DNA of 64,000 bases from JAVBNT01 sp031551355 (GTDB lineage Bacteria; Vulcanimicrobiota; CADAWZ01). The position numbers and the translations under genes are program-made. A model generated the notes under the pieces. It saw nothing but the letters and a program-made list of their open reading frames with translations, was not told the origin of the DNA and did not search any database. Positions 17,262 through 25,377 of this stretch are shown in pieces; position 1 is the first letter of the stretch; every line of letters starts with the position of its first letter. The stretch is taken from the NCBI GenBank assembly GCA_031551355.1, contig JAVBNT010000036.1, forward strand, positions 1 to 64,000, written 5' to 3'.

Positions 17262-17350
17262 AAACCCTCCCTCAATTCATTAATAAAGGCTGCCTGTAAC
17301 AGCAACCTTTATAAAAAGTCTGAACGGAATATTGTGCTTCTGGAGAATTA

Positions 17351-18181
17351 TTACTTGCCCTCGGAAAGTATTTGCAGATACTCTTCCATTTCTTTGTGAC
17401 CTTCCTGTTTTGCATAGTCGAGCGGGGTTTTCCCCTGTAAGTCTTCCGGCGTGACATTGGCGTCACATGCGAGCAGCAGTTCGGCTATTTGAACGTTGCC
17501 GTAAAATGCGGCTCTGTGCAGAGGAGTCCATCCTATCGAATCGCTTTTATTGACGTTGGCTCCTTTAGAAAGCAAACTTCCTATAAAATCAAGATCCTGC
17601 TGGCGGATTGCAATGTCTATCGGGGAAAGGCCGGTGTTGTCAGCCACATTAATGTCGGCTTTTTTATCCATCAAAAAAACAGCTGCGTTAATTTTCCCAA
17701 AATCAGTAGCCACGAGTATCGGCGTTTCGCCGTATTTGTTTTTTGCTTCGGGATCGAACTTATTTTTTATCAGAATATCTATTGCATCTGTTTTTCCATA
17801 CTGTGCGGCGATATGGAGAAGTGTTTTTCCATCTTCATATGTAAGATCTGCAGTTTTTTGCTCTGCCAGATACTTTTGTAGCAATTCGATGTCGTTTGCT
17901 AAAATGGCATCTGTGAATTTGTCGCCTGTTGTTTTTACTGCCGATCTGGGAGAAGGGCTCTTTTTCTCCGCAGCGGCCGGTTTTTCTGCAACGGCAGGTT
18001 TCTCCGGCTGTTGCTCTGCCGGGGCTGTTTTTTCCGGTTGTTTTTTCTCTTCGGCCTTTACTTTCTCGGACGGTTCCTGTTCAGAGACTGCCTGTTCCGG
18101 CGGAAATTTGAACCCGCATCTATTGCAAAACTTGGCGTGTTCTCTATTCTCTTTGCTGCATTCGGGGCATATTTTCGGCAT
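17351..18181 (-). CDS. Zinc-ribbon and ankyrin-repeat protein
   Basis: 276 residues. The N-terminus is a double-CxxC zinc ribbon (CPECSKENREHAKFCNRCG). Residues 25-85 are a Pro/Glu/Ala/Lys-rich linker. From about 95 to the end there are five ankyrin repeats (for example DGKTLLHIAAQYGKTDAIDILI and GWTPLHRAAFYGNVQIAELLL). There is no signal peptide or membrane segment, so it should be cytoplasmic and mediate protein-protein contacts; its partner is unknown. It is upstream of and co-directional with the S9 peptidase, but the peptidase has its own signal sequence and the link may be only transcriptional. Confidence 0.9.
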   Translation of the reverse strand: MPKICPECSKENREHAKFCNRCGFKFPPEQAVSEQEPSEKVKAEEKKQPEKTAPAEQQPEKPAVAEKPAAAEKKSPSPRSAVKTTGDKFTDAILANDIELLQKYLAEQKTADLTYEDGKTLLHIAAQYGKTDAIDILIKNKFDPEAKNKYGETPILVATDFGKINAAVFLMDKKADINVADNTGLSPIDIAIRQQDLDFIGSLLSKGANVNKSDSIGWTPLHRAAFYGNVQIAELLLACDANVTPEDLQGKTPLDYAKQEGHKEMEEYLQILSEGK

Positions 18182-18441
18182 AGAGTGTTCTCTCCGTTTT
18201 TATTTGGCTTATTAATTGAATTAATTGTATGTACTAAAGCTTTTTTCCTGCTCGGGCAATTTATGTTTATTGCTTTTGTTATTTCGTATTGGAGAGCCTG
18301 CCGGTTTACCTACTTTTTCTTTGAACGGGAGTTTGAATTACCGGCAGGTTTCTGCCTGCCAAAGTCGAAATCTATTTGTGCGTTTTTGCCTTTTATAAAA
18401 AAATTAAACCCATAATATTCTATTGAGAGGAATCCAATCCG

Positions 18442-19620
18442 TTGTCTATTCTCATCGCACTACTTTCGTTTATAGTTTTTGTCAATTTTGTTTTTGCAAT
18501 GAAAAGCAGGTATTACCGCCTTACCTACAGAGCCTATTCTAAAAAATTCGATTCTTCCTGGATCCCGCGGGTTGCGGTTTTTGTGCCCTGTAAAGGTGTT
18601 GAAGAGGGAATGGACAATTATCTGCGCGCGATGGTGGAACAGGATTATCCGCCCTACAGGGTTTATTTTATCGTCGAGTCCGAGGAAGATCCTGCCTTTC
18701 CGATCGTGAAAAAAATCTCCGGGGAATATGCGAATGTCAGTTGCGTTGTTGCCGGGAGAGCCGAAAAGTGCTGCCAGAAAAATCACAACTTGCTTGCTGC
18801 GATAGGACAGGAACAGGCACGTGAGGATGTTGCAGAAATCTTTGTTTTCGCCGATGCCGATGTTAAACCGTCCAAAATATGGCTGAAGGATCTTATTTTG
18901 CCGATGTCGGAGCCGGGTGTGTCAGCCACAACAGCCTACAGATGGCTTAAGCCCCCTAATTTTACCTTTTGGGGAACTATGCATGCGATGCTAAGCGCTT
19001 ACATTGGAACATTGATGTCGTCTTCACAGGGCATGTGGGGCGGTTCTATGGCAATAAAGAGGGAAGCTTATCTTAAACACAATGTGGGCGAAGTATGGGA
19101 AAGAGCTGTCGGCGATGATATTCCGCTGATGGCTATTATTGTCAGGAATAAACTGAAACGTGCCTTCGTTCCGGTCTGTGTTGCCGAAAGTGAAAATGTT
19201 ATCAATGACCGCAAGGCGTTGTTTGCATGGTTTGTCCGGCAAAATCAGTATCTTAAAATTTACTGTAAAAATCTGTGGCTTACGGCCTGCCTGCTGACAA
19301 TAGCCAACAGCCTTACTGTTATTATCGCTCCGCTGTTTCTTATTCTGGCCGCCTTTATACCGCCTTTAATGCCTTTATTCTATCCGGTTCTTTGCTATAT
19401 GCTGGCGATGATTTTTATTATGGCCTTGAGCCGTTTTGAGGGCAGGGAAGGGCAAAGTTACGGTGTTTGGGTACTGATGGCATATCCATGTATGATCATG
19501 GGCTTTTTGACGCTGATGATGTCCGGTTTCGAGGACGATATCCTTTGGCGCGGAATAAGATACGGCATGAATTCCGATGGAACCGTATCCTTTGTTAAGG
19601 TCGAAGTTCAGAATGGCTGA
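18442..19620 (+). CDS. Membrane glycosyltransferase, family 2 / ceramide-glucosyltransferase-like
   Basis: 392 residues. There is one N-terminal transmembrane helix, a GT-A domain starting VAVFVPCKGVEEGMDNYLRAMVEQDYP with the donor-site FADADVKPS (DxD), an acceptor-region ERAVGDDIPLM and a C-terminal set of three or four membrane helices. The layout matches GT21/HpnI-like enzymes that glycosylate membrane lipids at the inner membrane; the lipid is unknown. TTG 18442 is set by GAGAGGA about 10 bases upstream. Its stop is 9 bp from the stop of the convergent radical SAM gene. It could serve the cell envelope independently of the peptide locus next to it. Confidence 0.85.
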   Translation: MSILIALLSFIVFVNFVFAMKSRYYRLTYRAYSKKFDSSWIPRVAVFVPCKGVEEGMDNYLRAMVEQDYPPYRVYFIVESEEDPAFPIVKKISGEYANVSCVVAGRAEKCCQKNHNLLAAIGQEQAREDVAEIFVFADADVKPSKIWLKDLILPMSEPGVSATTAYRWLKPPNFTFWGTMHAMLSAYIGTLMSSSQGMWGGSMAIKREAYLKHNVGEVWERAVGDDIPLMAIIVRNKLKRAFVPVCVAESENVINDRKALFAWFVRQNQYLKIYCKNLWLTACLLTIANSLTVIIAPLFLILAAFIPPLMPLFYPVLCYMLAMIFIMALSRFEGREGQSYGVWVLMAYPCMIMGFLTLMMSGFEDDILWRGIRYGMNSDGTVSFVKVEVQNG

Positions 19621-19629
19621 TGAACGTTT

Positions 19630-20607
19630 TTATAAAGAGTCTATACCGTTTAGCGGGCAGCGCAATTCACGTTCGCTGCCTGTTTTTATTCCCCGGCACC
19701 ATTTCATGAAATTGCCTCTGTTTATAGATAAAGTTCCGTCCGTATTGATATTTCCTACAAGATTTATTTTGTGTTCCAGAGCTACATTACATTTGTGAAT
19801 ATTGCCGTTGGACCTGATTCCAAAACTGTTCAGTCTTGCAGCACTGCACATGGCCGGCAAATCGTCCATAATTTGATAGCGGATGTTGTTTGTTTTTAGA
19901 TATTCGGCTGTCTCATCTGTGTAATGCCTGATGTCTTTTGTACTGATGATTTGGAGTTCGGGATCATTTTTGCCGCCGAGACGTGAAAGTGGGCGGAAAA
20001 ATAATATGAACCTTTCGTCTTCTTTGAAGGCGGCGGTGTAATCTTTTATGAATTGCCGTATATAAGGGTAATTGTCGTAATCAAGGTGCAGGCGGATCTG
20101 AATTTTAAATTTTCCCGCTGCCGCTCTGATACTTTCGAGATTTGTCCATATCCTGTCGAAAGAGCCGGAACCGTCTGCCGCGGCTCGTTTGCGGTCATGC
20201 AACTCTTTCGGTCCGTCAAAAGTAATCTGATATTTGTTTATTCCGCATTTTAACAGTTTTTTGAATGTCGATATGTCGAGAAGGCAGCCGTTAGTAGTCA
20301 TTCCGCTCCTTAGGTTAAGGCGGCTGTGCTTTATTGCGTTTGTATACTCCATAATGTCGTATATTACGTTCTGGGCAAGCAGCGGCTCACCCCCGAACCA
20401 GGAGATATCAAATACTTTGAGCTCTTTTATGCGTTTGCCGATTAATTTTTTTATGCCGGAAGAAACATTTGCGCTCATTGTGCCGTTGACAAATTTTTCA
20501 TAACAGTATGTACATCTTAAATTGCACATTTCCGTAGGCATAATTGTTAAATGCAAAAAATCATTTGCCAGTGCTCGGGCAATATCGCTTTCTTTAATCG
20601 GTTTCAA
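19630..20607 (-). CDS. Radical SAM peptide-modifying enzyme (SPASM/twitch-like) of a putative RiPP locus
   Basis: 325 residues. The SAM-cluster motif is C28-x3-C32-x2-C35 (EMCNLRCTYCYE), and GGEPLL follows at 72-77. A TIM-barrel core includes MTTNGCLLD and YQITFDGPKELHD. The C-terminal part has SFGIRSNGNIHKC and ends with cysteines at 254, 273, 304 and 317, fewer than a full SPASM domain, so one auxiliary cluster at most is likely. Enzymes of this type make thioether or carbon-carbon links in ribosomal peptides. The start is TTG 20607 behind GGAGAG. It lies 58 bp downstream of a precursor-like gene on the same strand, which supports a peptide substrate. The exact bond formed cannot be predicted. 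Confidence 0.85.
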   Translation of the reverse strand: MKPIKESDIARALANDFLHLTIMPTEMCNLRCTYCYEKFVNGTMSANVSSGIKKLIGKRIKELKVFDISWFGGEPLLAQNVIYDIMEYTNAIKHSRLNLRSGMTTNGCLLDISTFKKLLKCGINKYQITFDGPKELHDRKRAAADGSGSFDRIWTNLESIRAAAGKFKIQIRLHLDYDNYPYIRQFIKDYTAAFKEDERFILFFRPLSRLGGKNDPELQIISTKDIRHYTDETAEYLKTNNIRYQIMDDLPAMCSAARLNSFGIRSNGNIHKCNVALEHKINLVGNINTDGTLSINRGNFMKWCRGIKTGSERELRCPLNGIDSL

Positions 20608-20665
20608 AGCGGGCTCTCCATTCCGGTTTTATATTCTCATATCCCTGATTTACGGTATGTTTAGA

Positions 20666-20887
20666 TTATGCAGGGTAGCATGTGGTAACCGGTACATCCG
20701 TGTCTCCGCATCCGGAAACACAAAGCTTAAGATCGTCGGACGGCAATGCGTCAGTCTGGTTTCTTTCCTGCATACTTTTGATTGCGGCTTCCGTCTCGGG
20801 ATCTCCTGCATTGATTCTGCCGTCACTGCCTATCTCTATTTTATCAAGATCAACCTTGTTTGCTTTTTCTGCCGTAGCTGTTGTCAT
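20666..20887 (-). CDS. RiPP precursor-like peptide A, CX3CX9C core
   Basis: 73 residues from ATG 20887, set by AAGGAGG 8 bases upstream. The leader contains VDLDKIEIGSDGRIN and a helical AAIKSMQERNQ stretch; the end is LCVSGCGDTDVPVTTCYPA, with Cys at 56, 60 and 70. The peptide at 22571-22783 has the same leader and the same cysteine spacing with a different inter-cysteine loop, the pattern expected for a conserved leader and variable core. It is the first gene before the radical SAM enzyme, probably one transcript. I recognise no named family. The mature product, cleavage site and bioactivity are unknown. Confidence 0.8.
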   Translation of the reverse strand: MTTATAEKANKVDLDKIEIGSDGRINAGDPETEAAIKSMQERNQTDALPSDDLKLCVSGCGDTDVPVTTCYPA

Positions 20888-21119
20888 TAAAGTTTCCTCC
20901 TTAAAATATTTGATTATATTGTCAATATAAAATATTTCCACATAACTTTTTTTTTGTCCTTTATGAGAATATATTTATTTTTGTTAAATATATTATTAAA
21001 GTATGTAATACAATTTTAACATGAACAGTAAAACAATTTGTTTTTTGTTAATAATTGTGCAATAAAAATCTAATAGTATTGGGTTATAAAGAAAATTTAC
21101 GAGCGGAGGTACAGAGAGT

Positions 21120-22556
21120 TTGAAAAAAATTATTTTTGTTTTTTGTTTTGTATTGCTGATGTTCTTGCCTGTTTCTGCCGAAAACGGTGTTAAACTGTCC
21201 GGACCGGAGTTAAGCATGGAGGAAAAAGTTTACGGTTTGGCGCTGTTATGGAAGGAGGCTGAGTATAATTTCGGCTTCTGGGACAAAAAGAGCTTTCCTT
21301 CTTGGGACAAAGCTTACAGAGAGGCTCTTCCGAGAGTAATTGAAACAAAAACCACGTATGAATATTACAAGGAACTGCAGCGTTTTATTTATCTTCTTCA
21401 GGATGGGCATACCGATGTTTGGCTGCCTGACGATTTATATGCTTTTTTGCCGATAAAGCTTGAGTATGTAGATGGCAGATACACTGTTGTTAAAGTGGCG
21501 GAAGAGTTTTCGGACAAGATGCCGCTTTTAAGCTGTGTTACCGGTATTAACGGTATGCCTGCGGAAAAATATCTGCAGAGATATATTTATCCTTATTGTT
21601 GGCGTAAACCGCGCCATGTTGTACTAAGGGAACTGCAGTGCAACGGTAAGCTTGGCGACAGGCTTAAGCTTGAAACGGTTATTCCCGGCGGTAGACAAGG
21701 GAATGTTGAAGTGGAGTATTTGTCTGCAGCTGATGTGAGCAGGAAAAAGATTTTGTCTATTAAGCCTGTTTTGCCTTCAGAGAAAATAAATGATATTTAC
21801 AAATCCGGGAGCCATAATATATGTATGACTGAAGATAACATTGCCGTAATCACTATTCCCACCTTCGGCAATGATAAGTTCAGAGAGGAATACCGTAAAA
21901 ATTTACATCTTTTAAAAGATACAAGCGGGCTTATCATAGATATACGTAATAATGGCGGTGGAAGTTCCGCGAATGGCTATGCCGTTTCCAGATCTTTAAT
22001 GCACGGAAATTTTGTTGTCGGTACGATAAAAAATTTTACGCACATAGCTTACAATAATGCCCGCGGTCAGGCTTTGGGGTATGCTGTTAAGACGCCTGAT
22101 GAAGCCTTAAGTTCTTTTACGGAAAAATCTGCCAAAGAGTTTTATGAAGAAATTTACCTGTCGGCCAATAGACGCTATTTTATGGAAAAAAGGTCGGCAT
22201 TAATAGGTAACAATGATTCTCCTTTGATATTGAAACAGCCTGTTGTTGTGCTGACCAACGAAAAAACCGGCTCTGCTGCGGAGAACCTCCTTCTTGAGCT
22301 TGACTTGAATAAGCGCGTCACGATTGTGGGAACGGTTACCTTAGGCTCAACAGGACAGCCGCTGGTGGGAAAACTTCCTGGGGGAGGAAGATATAGAATT
22401 TGCACGCAGCAATGGCTTTATCCTGACGGCAGGGAGTTTGTCGGAAAGGGAATAAAACCGCACATTGAGTCCTATTTGTCCTTGGACGATTATAAAAACG
22501 GGCGTGACAGTGTGATGGATAAGGGACTGGAAACTTTGAGAAATATGCTCAAATAG
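21120..22556 (+). CDS. Secreted S41-family (C-terminal-processing-like) serine protease
   Basis: 478 residues with a signal peptide (MKKIIFVFCFVLLMFLPVSA). The S41 core is visible: GLIIDIRNNGGGSSANGYAVSRSL, PVVVLTNEKTGSAAENLLLEL with the likely catalytic Ser in TGSAAE, and the closing VGKGIKPHIES. The family cuts proteins near C-termini or unfolded regions in the envelope. The start is TTG 21120 behind GGAGGT. It sits between the two precursor-like genes, divergent from A and convergent with B (14 bp gap). A role in processing or clearing the modified peptide is attractive but unproven; it could be an unrelated envelope protease. Confidence 0.88.
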   Translation: MKKIIFVFCFVLLMFLPVSAENGVKLSGPELSMEEKVYGLALLWKEAEYNFGFWDKKSFPSWDKAYREALPRVIETKTTYEYYKELQRFIYLLQDGHTDVWLPDDLYAFLPIKLEYVDGRYTVVKVAEEFSDKMPLLSCVTGINGMPAEKYLQRYIYPYCWRKPRHVVLRELQCNGKLGDRLKLETVIPGGRQGNVEVEYLSAADVSRKKILSIKPVLPSEKINDIYKSGSHNICMTEDNIAVITIPTFGNDKFREEYRKNLHLLKDTSGLIIDIRNNGGGSSANGYAVSRSLMHGNFVVGTIKNFTHIAYNNARGQALGYAVKTPDEALSSFTEKSAKEFYEEIYLSANRRYFMEKRSALIGNNDSPLILKQPVVVLTNEKTGSAAENLLLELDLNKRVTIVGTVTLGSTGQPLVGKLPGGGRYRICTQQWLYPDGREFVGKGIKPHIESYLSLDDYKNGRDSVMDKGLETLRNMLK

Positions 22557-22570
22557 CCTGGTTATACAGT

Positions 22571-22783
22571 TTATGCCATTTGGCATGAGGCAAGAAATGT
22601 ATCCGGATCGCCGCATCCTGATACGCAAAGTTCGAGATCGTCAGGGGTGGTGTCCTGATTATTTTTCTGCAATTTTTTTATAGCGGCTTTGGTCTTAATA
22701 TCTTTTACATTTATTTTACCGTCGCTGCCGATTTCTATTTTATCAAGATCTATATTGGTGTTTGTCTGTTCTTTTTTGGTCAT
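22571..22783 (-). CDS. RiPP precursor-like peptide B, paralogue of peptide A
   Basis: 70 residues from ATG 22783 with GGAGGAG upstream. The leader IDLDKIEIGSDGKIN and the helical AAIKKLQKNNQ match peptide A. The C-terminus is LCVSGCGDPDTFLASCQMA, Cys at 53, 57 and 67, again CX3CX9C. Residues between the second and third Cys differ strongly from peptide A while the leader is nearly fixed. No second radical SAM gene lies beside it, so the enzyme at 19630-20607 probably acts on both. It is separated from peptide A by the S41 protease gene on the other strand. Confidence 0.8.
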   Translation of the reverse strand: MTKKEQTNTNIDLDKIEIGSDGKINVKDIKTKAAIKKLQKNNQDTTPDDLELCVSGCGDPDTFLASCQMA

Positions 22784-23126
22784 AGGATTTCTCTCCTCCG
22801 AATATAGTTATTTACGCAAGAAATAGAAAGTGCGGCAGCATTTTTTCCGGCCGCCTTGCAAAACTCAATTTTAATATTGTATATCGTTACGTAACTTTTT
22901 TGACAAAGGCCTCTATGTCCTGCAATAAGGTTGAAATATTGATATTTGCAGTCATTTACCTTGAAAATAATGCGGCCCGAGTAATACGTAATTTTGTAAA
23001 ACCATTATTAAGTTAATTTGCAGAACCCGAAAATTATGATATGATATCGTTATGATATAACGATGGTTATTTTTTCTGTTTGTGAATAACATAAAGAATA
23101 TAATCCGGACAAAGTGGGGGAATGTA
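22784..23126. other. 343-bp intergenic region with candidate control sites
   Basis: AT-rich. It holds the palindrome GTTACGTAAC at 22886-22895 (again at 33978-33987) and the inverted repeat ATCGTTAT-GAT-ATAACGAT at 23046-23064, about 60 bp before the next gene. I see no small gene or RNA in it. Confidence 0.4.
23046..23064 (+). promoter_or_regulatory. Candidate operator upstream of the tandem-domain secreted protein
   Basis: Perfect 8-bp inverted repeat ATCGTTAT / ATAACGAT with a 3-bp spacer, in the promoter region of the gene starting at 23127. The regulator is unknown. Confidence 0.35.
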
Positions 23127-24023
23127 ATGATGAGCAAAAGACTGTTTACATGTTTTATTGCCGGCCTGTTTGTTATGGCATGCGCAAGCCTGACTGCCTA
23201 TGCGTTGCCGAATCCTTTGGTGAATTACAAAACTTTTGAAGAAGCTAAAAAAGCTGCGGGCTTTAATGCTCGGCAGCCTCTTGCCCTGCCTGAGGGATAT
23301 GTCGCCGAATCGTTCGTGGTCATTAACAAGGAATTGTTGCAGGTAATATACGGCGACGGTAAAAATCAGCTCACATATCGCACCGCTAGGGGTGAAAAGG
23401 ATATTAGTGGGGACTATAACAGGTATTCTTCTACAAGGGTTGTGGATATTACAGGTATAAAAGTAACAATGAAAGGGACTGCCGCAAAGGTGAGCCTTGC
23501 CACATGGAATAATGACAAAATCAGCTACTCTCTCTACTTTGAAAATGCTGTGAACGTTGATACGCTGGGTAAGATCATCAACAGTATCGGTAAGCCGGGC
23601 AGGCCCGGAATATCAGCCTCCGTGCCGAATCCCATTGAGACGCATATGACGGTCCGCGAGGCCCGAAACACTGTGGGATTTGAGGCAAAGTTACCTGGAT
23701 ATCTGCCGAAGGGGTATAAAATGAAGACGATTTCGACGATTGACGGGAAAATTTTTCAGCTTGAATACAGCGATAGCAGCAATATTATTAATTACCGCAC
23801 CGCACTTGGGGAAGGAGATATCAGCGGGGATTACAGCAAATATGGAAGTGTAAAAAAATACTGTATGTATGGTGCCGAGGTTACTGTGAAAGGAAGCTCT
23901 TCAAAAATTTCGCTTGCGACCTGGACATATGACAATGCCGCCTACTCTATACATTTTTCTATGCCGGTCAGTAAAGAAAACTTAAATGCTATTGTAAAAA
24001 GCTTGATTAAAGATACCCGGTAA
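23127..24023 (+). CDS. Secreted protein with two tandem DUF4367-like domains
   Basis: 298 residues from ATG 23127, set by GGGGGA; the frame opens earlier at 23082 without a binding site. A signal peptide (LFTCFIAGLFVMACASLTAYA) is followed by two homologous units of about 110 residues. Both contain TxxEA, GY..., an IxxQ/LxYxDxxxxxxYRTAxGExDISGDYxxY block and a final KISLATW...YSxxF. The unit resembles DUF4367, a small extracytoplasmic domain of unknown function often found in envelope or anti-sigma-like proteins. A conserved-loop hairpin repeat follows the gene. Confidence 0.75.
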   Translation: MMSKRLFTCFIAGLFVMACASLTAYALPNPLVNYKTFEEAKKAAGFNARQPLALPEGYVAESFVVINKELLQVIYGDGKNQLTYRTARGEKDISGDYNRYSSTRVVDITGIKVTMKGTAAKVSLATWNNDKISYSLYFENAVNVDTLGKIINSIGKPGRPGISASVPNPIETHMTVREARNTVGFEAKLPGYLPKGYKMKTISTIDGKIFQLEYSDSSNIINYRTALGEGDISGDYSKYGSVKKYCMYGAEVTVKGSSSKISLATWTYDNAAYSIHFSMPVSKENLNAIVKSLIKDTR

Positions 24024-24072
24024 AAACAAAATAAGAGGGCCTTTCTCGTACTATTACTTTTTATCATAGAGA

Positions 24073-24102
24073 AACGGGCCGCCGTTAGCACGACAGCCCG
24101 TT
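24073..24102 (+). repeat. Conserved-loop hairpin repeat, intact copy
   Basis: Arms AACGGGC (24073-24079) and GCCCGTT (24096-24102) are perfectly complementary around CGCCGTTAGCACGACA. The loop differs by two bases at most from those at 7535 and 12014, while the arm sequence differs. It lies 50 bp after the stop of the secreted protein and could also help end that transcript, but no T-tract follows. Confidence 0.6.
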
Positions 24103-24171
24103 AAAAATACGGTTATGATATATCTGCATAAAATTTTCTGTAAATGAATTTTTGCTATATACTGTCTGATT

Positions 24172-25080
24172 TTAGAAATTGCCGATTGTCATTTTCATGC
24201 CGTCGTAAAGCTTTACTTTCGGTTCCCACTTGAGAATGGATTTTGCTTTTTCGATTGTGAGGGCAATTCTGAAAACTTCTCCGGGACGTTCGGCTTCATA
24301 TTTGACGTCTTTGGCTTCGGGCATTAAATCTTTGAGGCATTGGTAGATCTCGTTTACCGATGTTTCTATTCCCGTGCCGATATTCATAATTTCGCCGCTG
24401 CCGTTTGTAAGAGCGGCAACGTTGGCGGAGACAACGTCGTCTATGTGAACAAAGTCTCTCGTTTGCTTCCCGTTGCCAAATATTATCGGCACTTCGCTTT
24501 TTTCTATTTTACCGATGAAGATTGCTATTACGCCGGCTTCTCCGAGGGGATCCTGTCTTTTGCCGTATACATTTGCGTAGCGCAGGATCGTATAGTCGAG
24601 ACCATGCAGATCGTGGTAAAGCTCTATGTAATGCTCAAGACAGTGTTTGCTGATTCCATATGCCGACATTGGCCTTATCGGATGTTTTTCGTCTGCCGGG
24701 CAATACTGCGGGTCTCCATAAATAGCTCCGCCGGTGGAGGAGTATATTATTTTTTTTGCTCCGTATTTTTTCATCAGGTTCAGAAGATTTATGCCGCCGA
24801 GAATGTTGATATCGGCATCCATAACCGGTGCCGATACGGATTTTCTAACGTCGATCTGTGCCGCCAGATGGTATACGGCGTCTATTTTGCAGCTTTTAAA
24901 TACGTCTTCAAGTTTTTCGCTTCGTATATCCACATTGTGAAACGTGGCTTTCGGGTTGATATTTTCTTTTTTGCCGGTGGAAAGGTCGTCGGCGATGATA
25001 ACATTATGCCCTTCTTCTATTAAACGGTCCACGATGTTGGAACCGATGAATCCGGCCCCTCCTGTAACTAACAAGTTCAT
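24172..25080 (-). CDS. galE: NAD-dependent sugar epimerase/dehydratase, UDP-glucose 4-epimerase-like
   Basis: 302 residues from ATG 25080, chosen for GGGAGA in front of it; 13 more in-frame codons lie upstream without a binding site. The SDR cofactor site GGAGFIG is at the N-terminus, the catalytic YGISK (YxxxK) is near residue 145 with an SSTGGAIYGD segment before it, and NVYGKRQDP and DFVHIDDV follow. The length and motifs fit UDP-glucose 4-epimerases and close relatives that make nucleotide sugars for the envelope. The symbol is by similarity; substrate is not determined. It stands alone, leftward. Confidence 0.85.
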   Translation of the reverse strand: MNLLVTGGAGFIGSNIVDRLIEEGHNVIIADDLSTGKKENINPKATFHNVDIRSEKLEDVFKSCKIDAVYHLAAQIDVRKSVSAPVMDADINILGGINLLNLMKKYGAKKIIYSSTGGAIYGDPQYCPADEKHPIRPMSAYGISKHCLEHYIELYHDLHGLDYTILRYANVYGKRQDPLGEAGVIAIFIGKIEKSEVPIIFGNGKQTRDFVHIDDVVSANVAALTNGSGEIMNIGTGIETSVNEIYQCLKDLMPEAKDVKYEAERPGEVFRIALTIEKAKSILKWEPKVKLYDGMKMTIGNF

Positions 25081-25144
25081 TATTACGGTCTCCCTTTTCT
25101 TACGCTGTTTTTTTAACAAGTACTAATAAAAATTATGATAGTCT

Positions 25145-25298
25145 GTCATTGCAAGCCTGTAAGGCGCGGCAATCCAGTATTTTGTGCAATTATGTAATTG
25201 CCCGCAAAGAGCAATTACGAATTTATAGAGTTCTATTCTTTTAAGGTGTTAACCTTTGTATTTTTCTCTGTGCTCTCCTACTTCTCTGTGAGGAACTT
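25145..25298. repeat. Two dispersed intergenic repeats in the 297-bp gap before the PTS genes
   Basis: At 25145-25177 is a TGTCATTGCAAGC...GGCAATCCAG unit of the type also seen near 7700, 13245 and 30050. At about 25253-25298 is TTTCTCTGTGCTCTC...CTTCTCTGTGAGGAAC, a member of the 'cacagag' group. No gene is seen in this gap. Confidence 0.55.
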
Positions 25299-25305
25299 TT
25301 TCGCC

Positions 25306-25350
25306 GTTAATAAAAGAGGGCATCGCGCTTTTTCCTCTGGCCGGATGCCC
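25306..25350 (-). terminator. Terminator of the PTS operon
   Basis: Read leftward, GGGCATC (25350-25344) pairs with GATGCCC (25324-25318), followed by TCTTTTATTAACG. It lies 28 bp beyond the stop of the IICB gene. Confidence 0.65.
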
Positions 25351-25377
25351 CCGCAAGAAATGTTTGACTTGATGCGT

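Noticed and set aside
22886..22895. GTTACGTAAC palindromes (also 33978-33987, and a partial one near 61711) as a shared operator
   Set aside because: Ten-base palindromes of this composition can recur by chance in AT-rich gaps and their positions relative to promoters are inconsistent.
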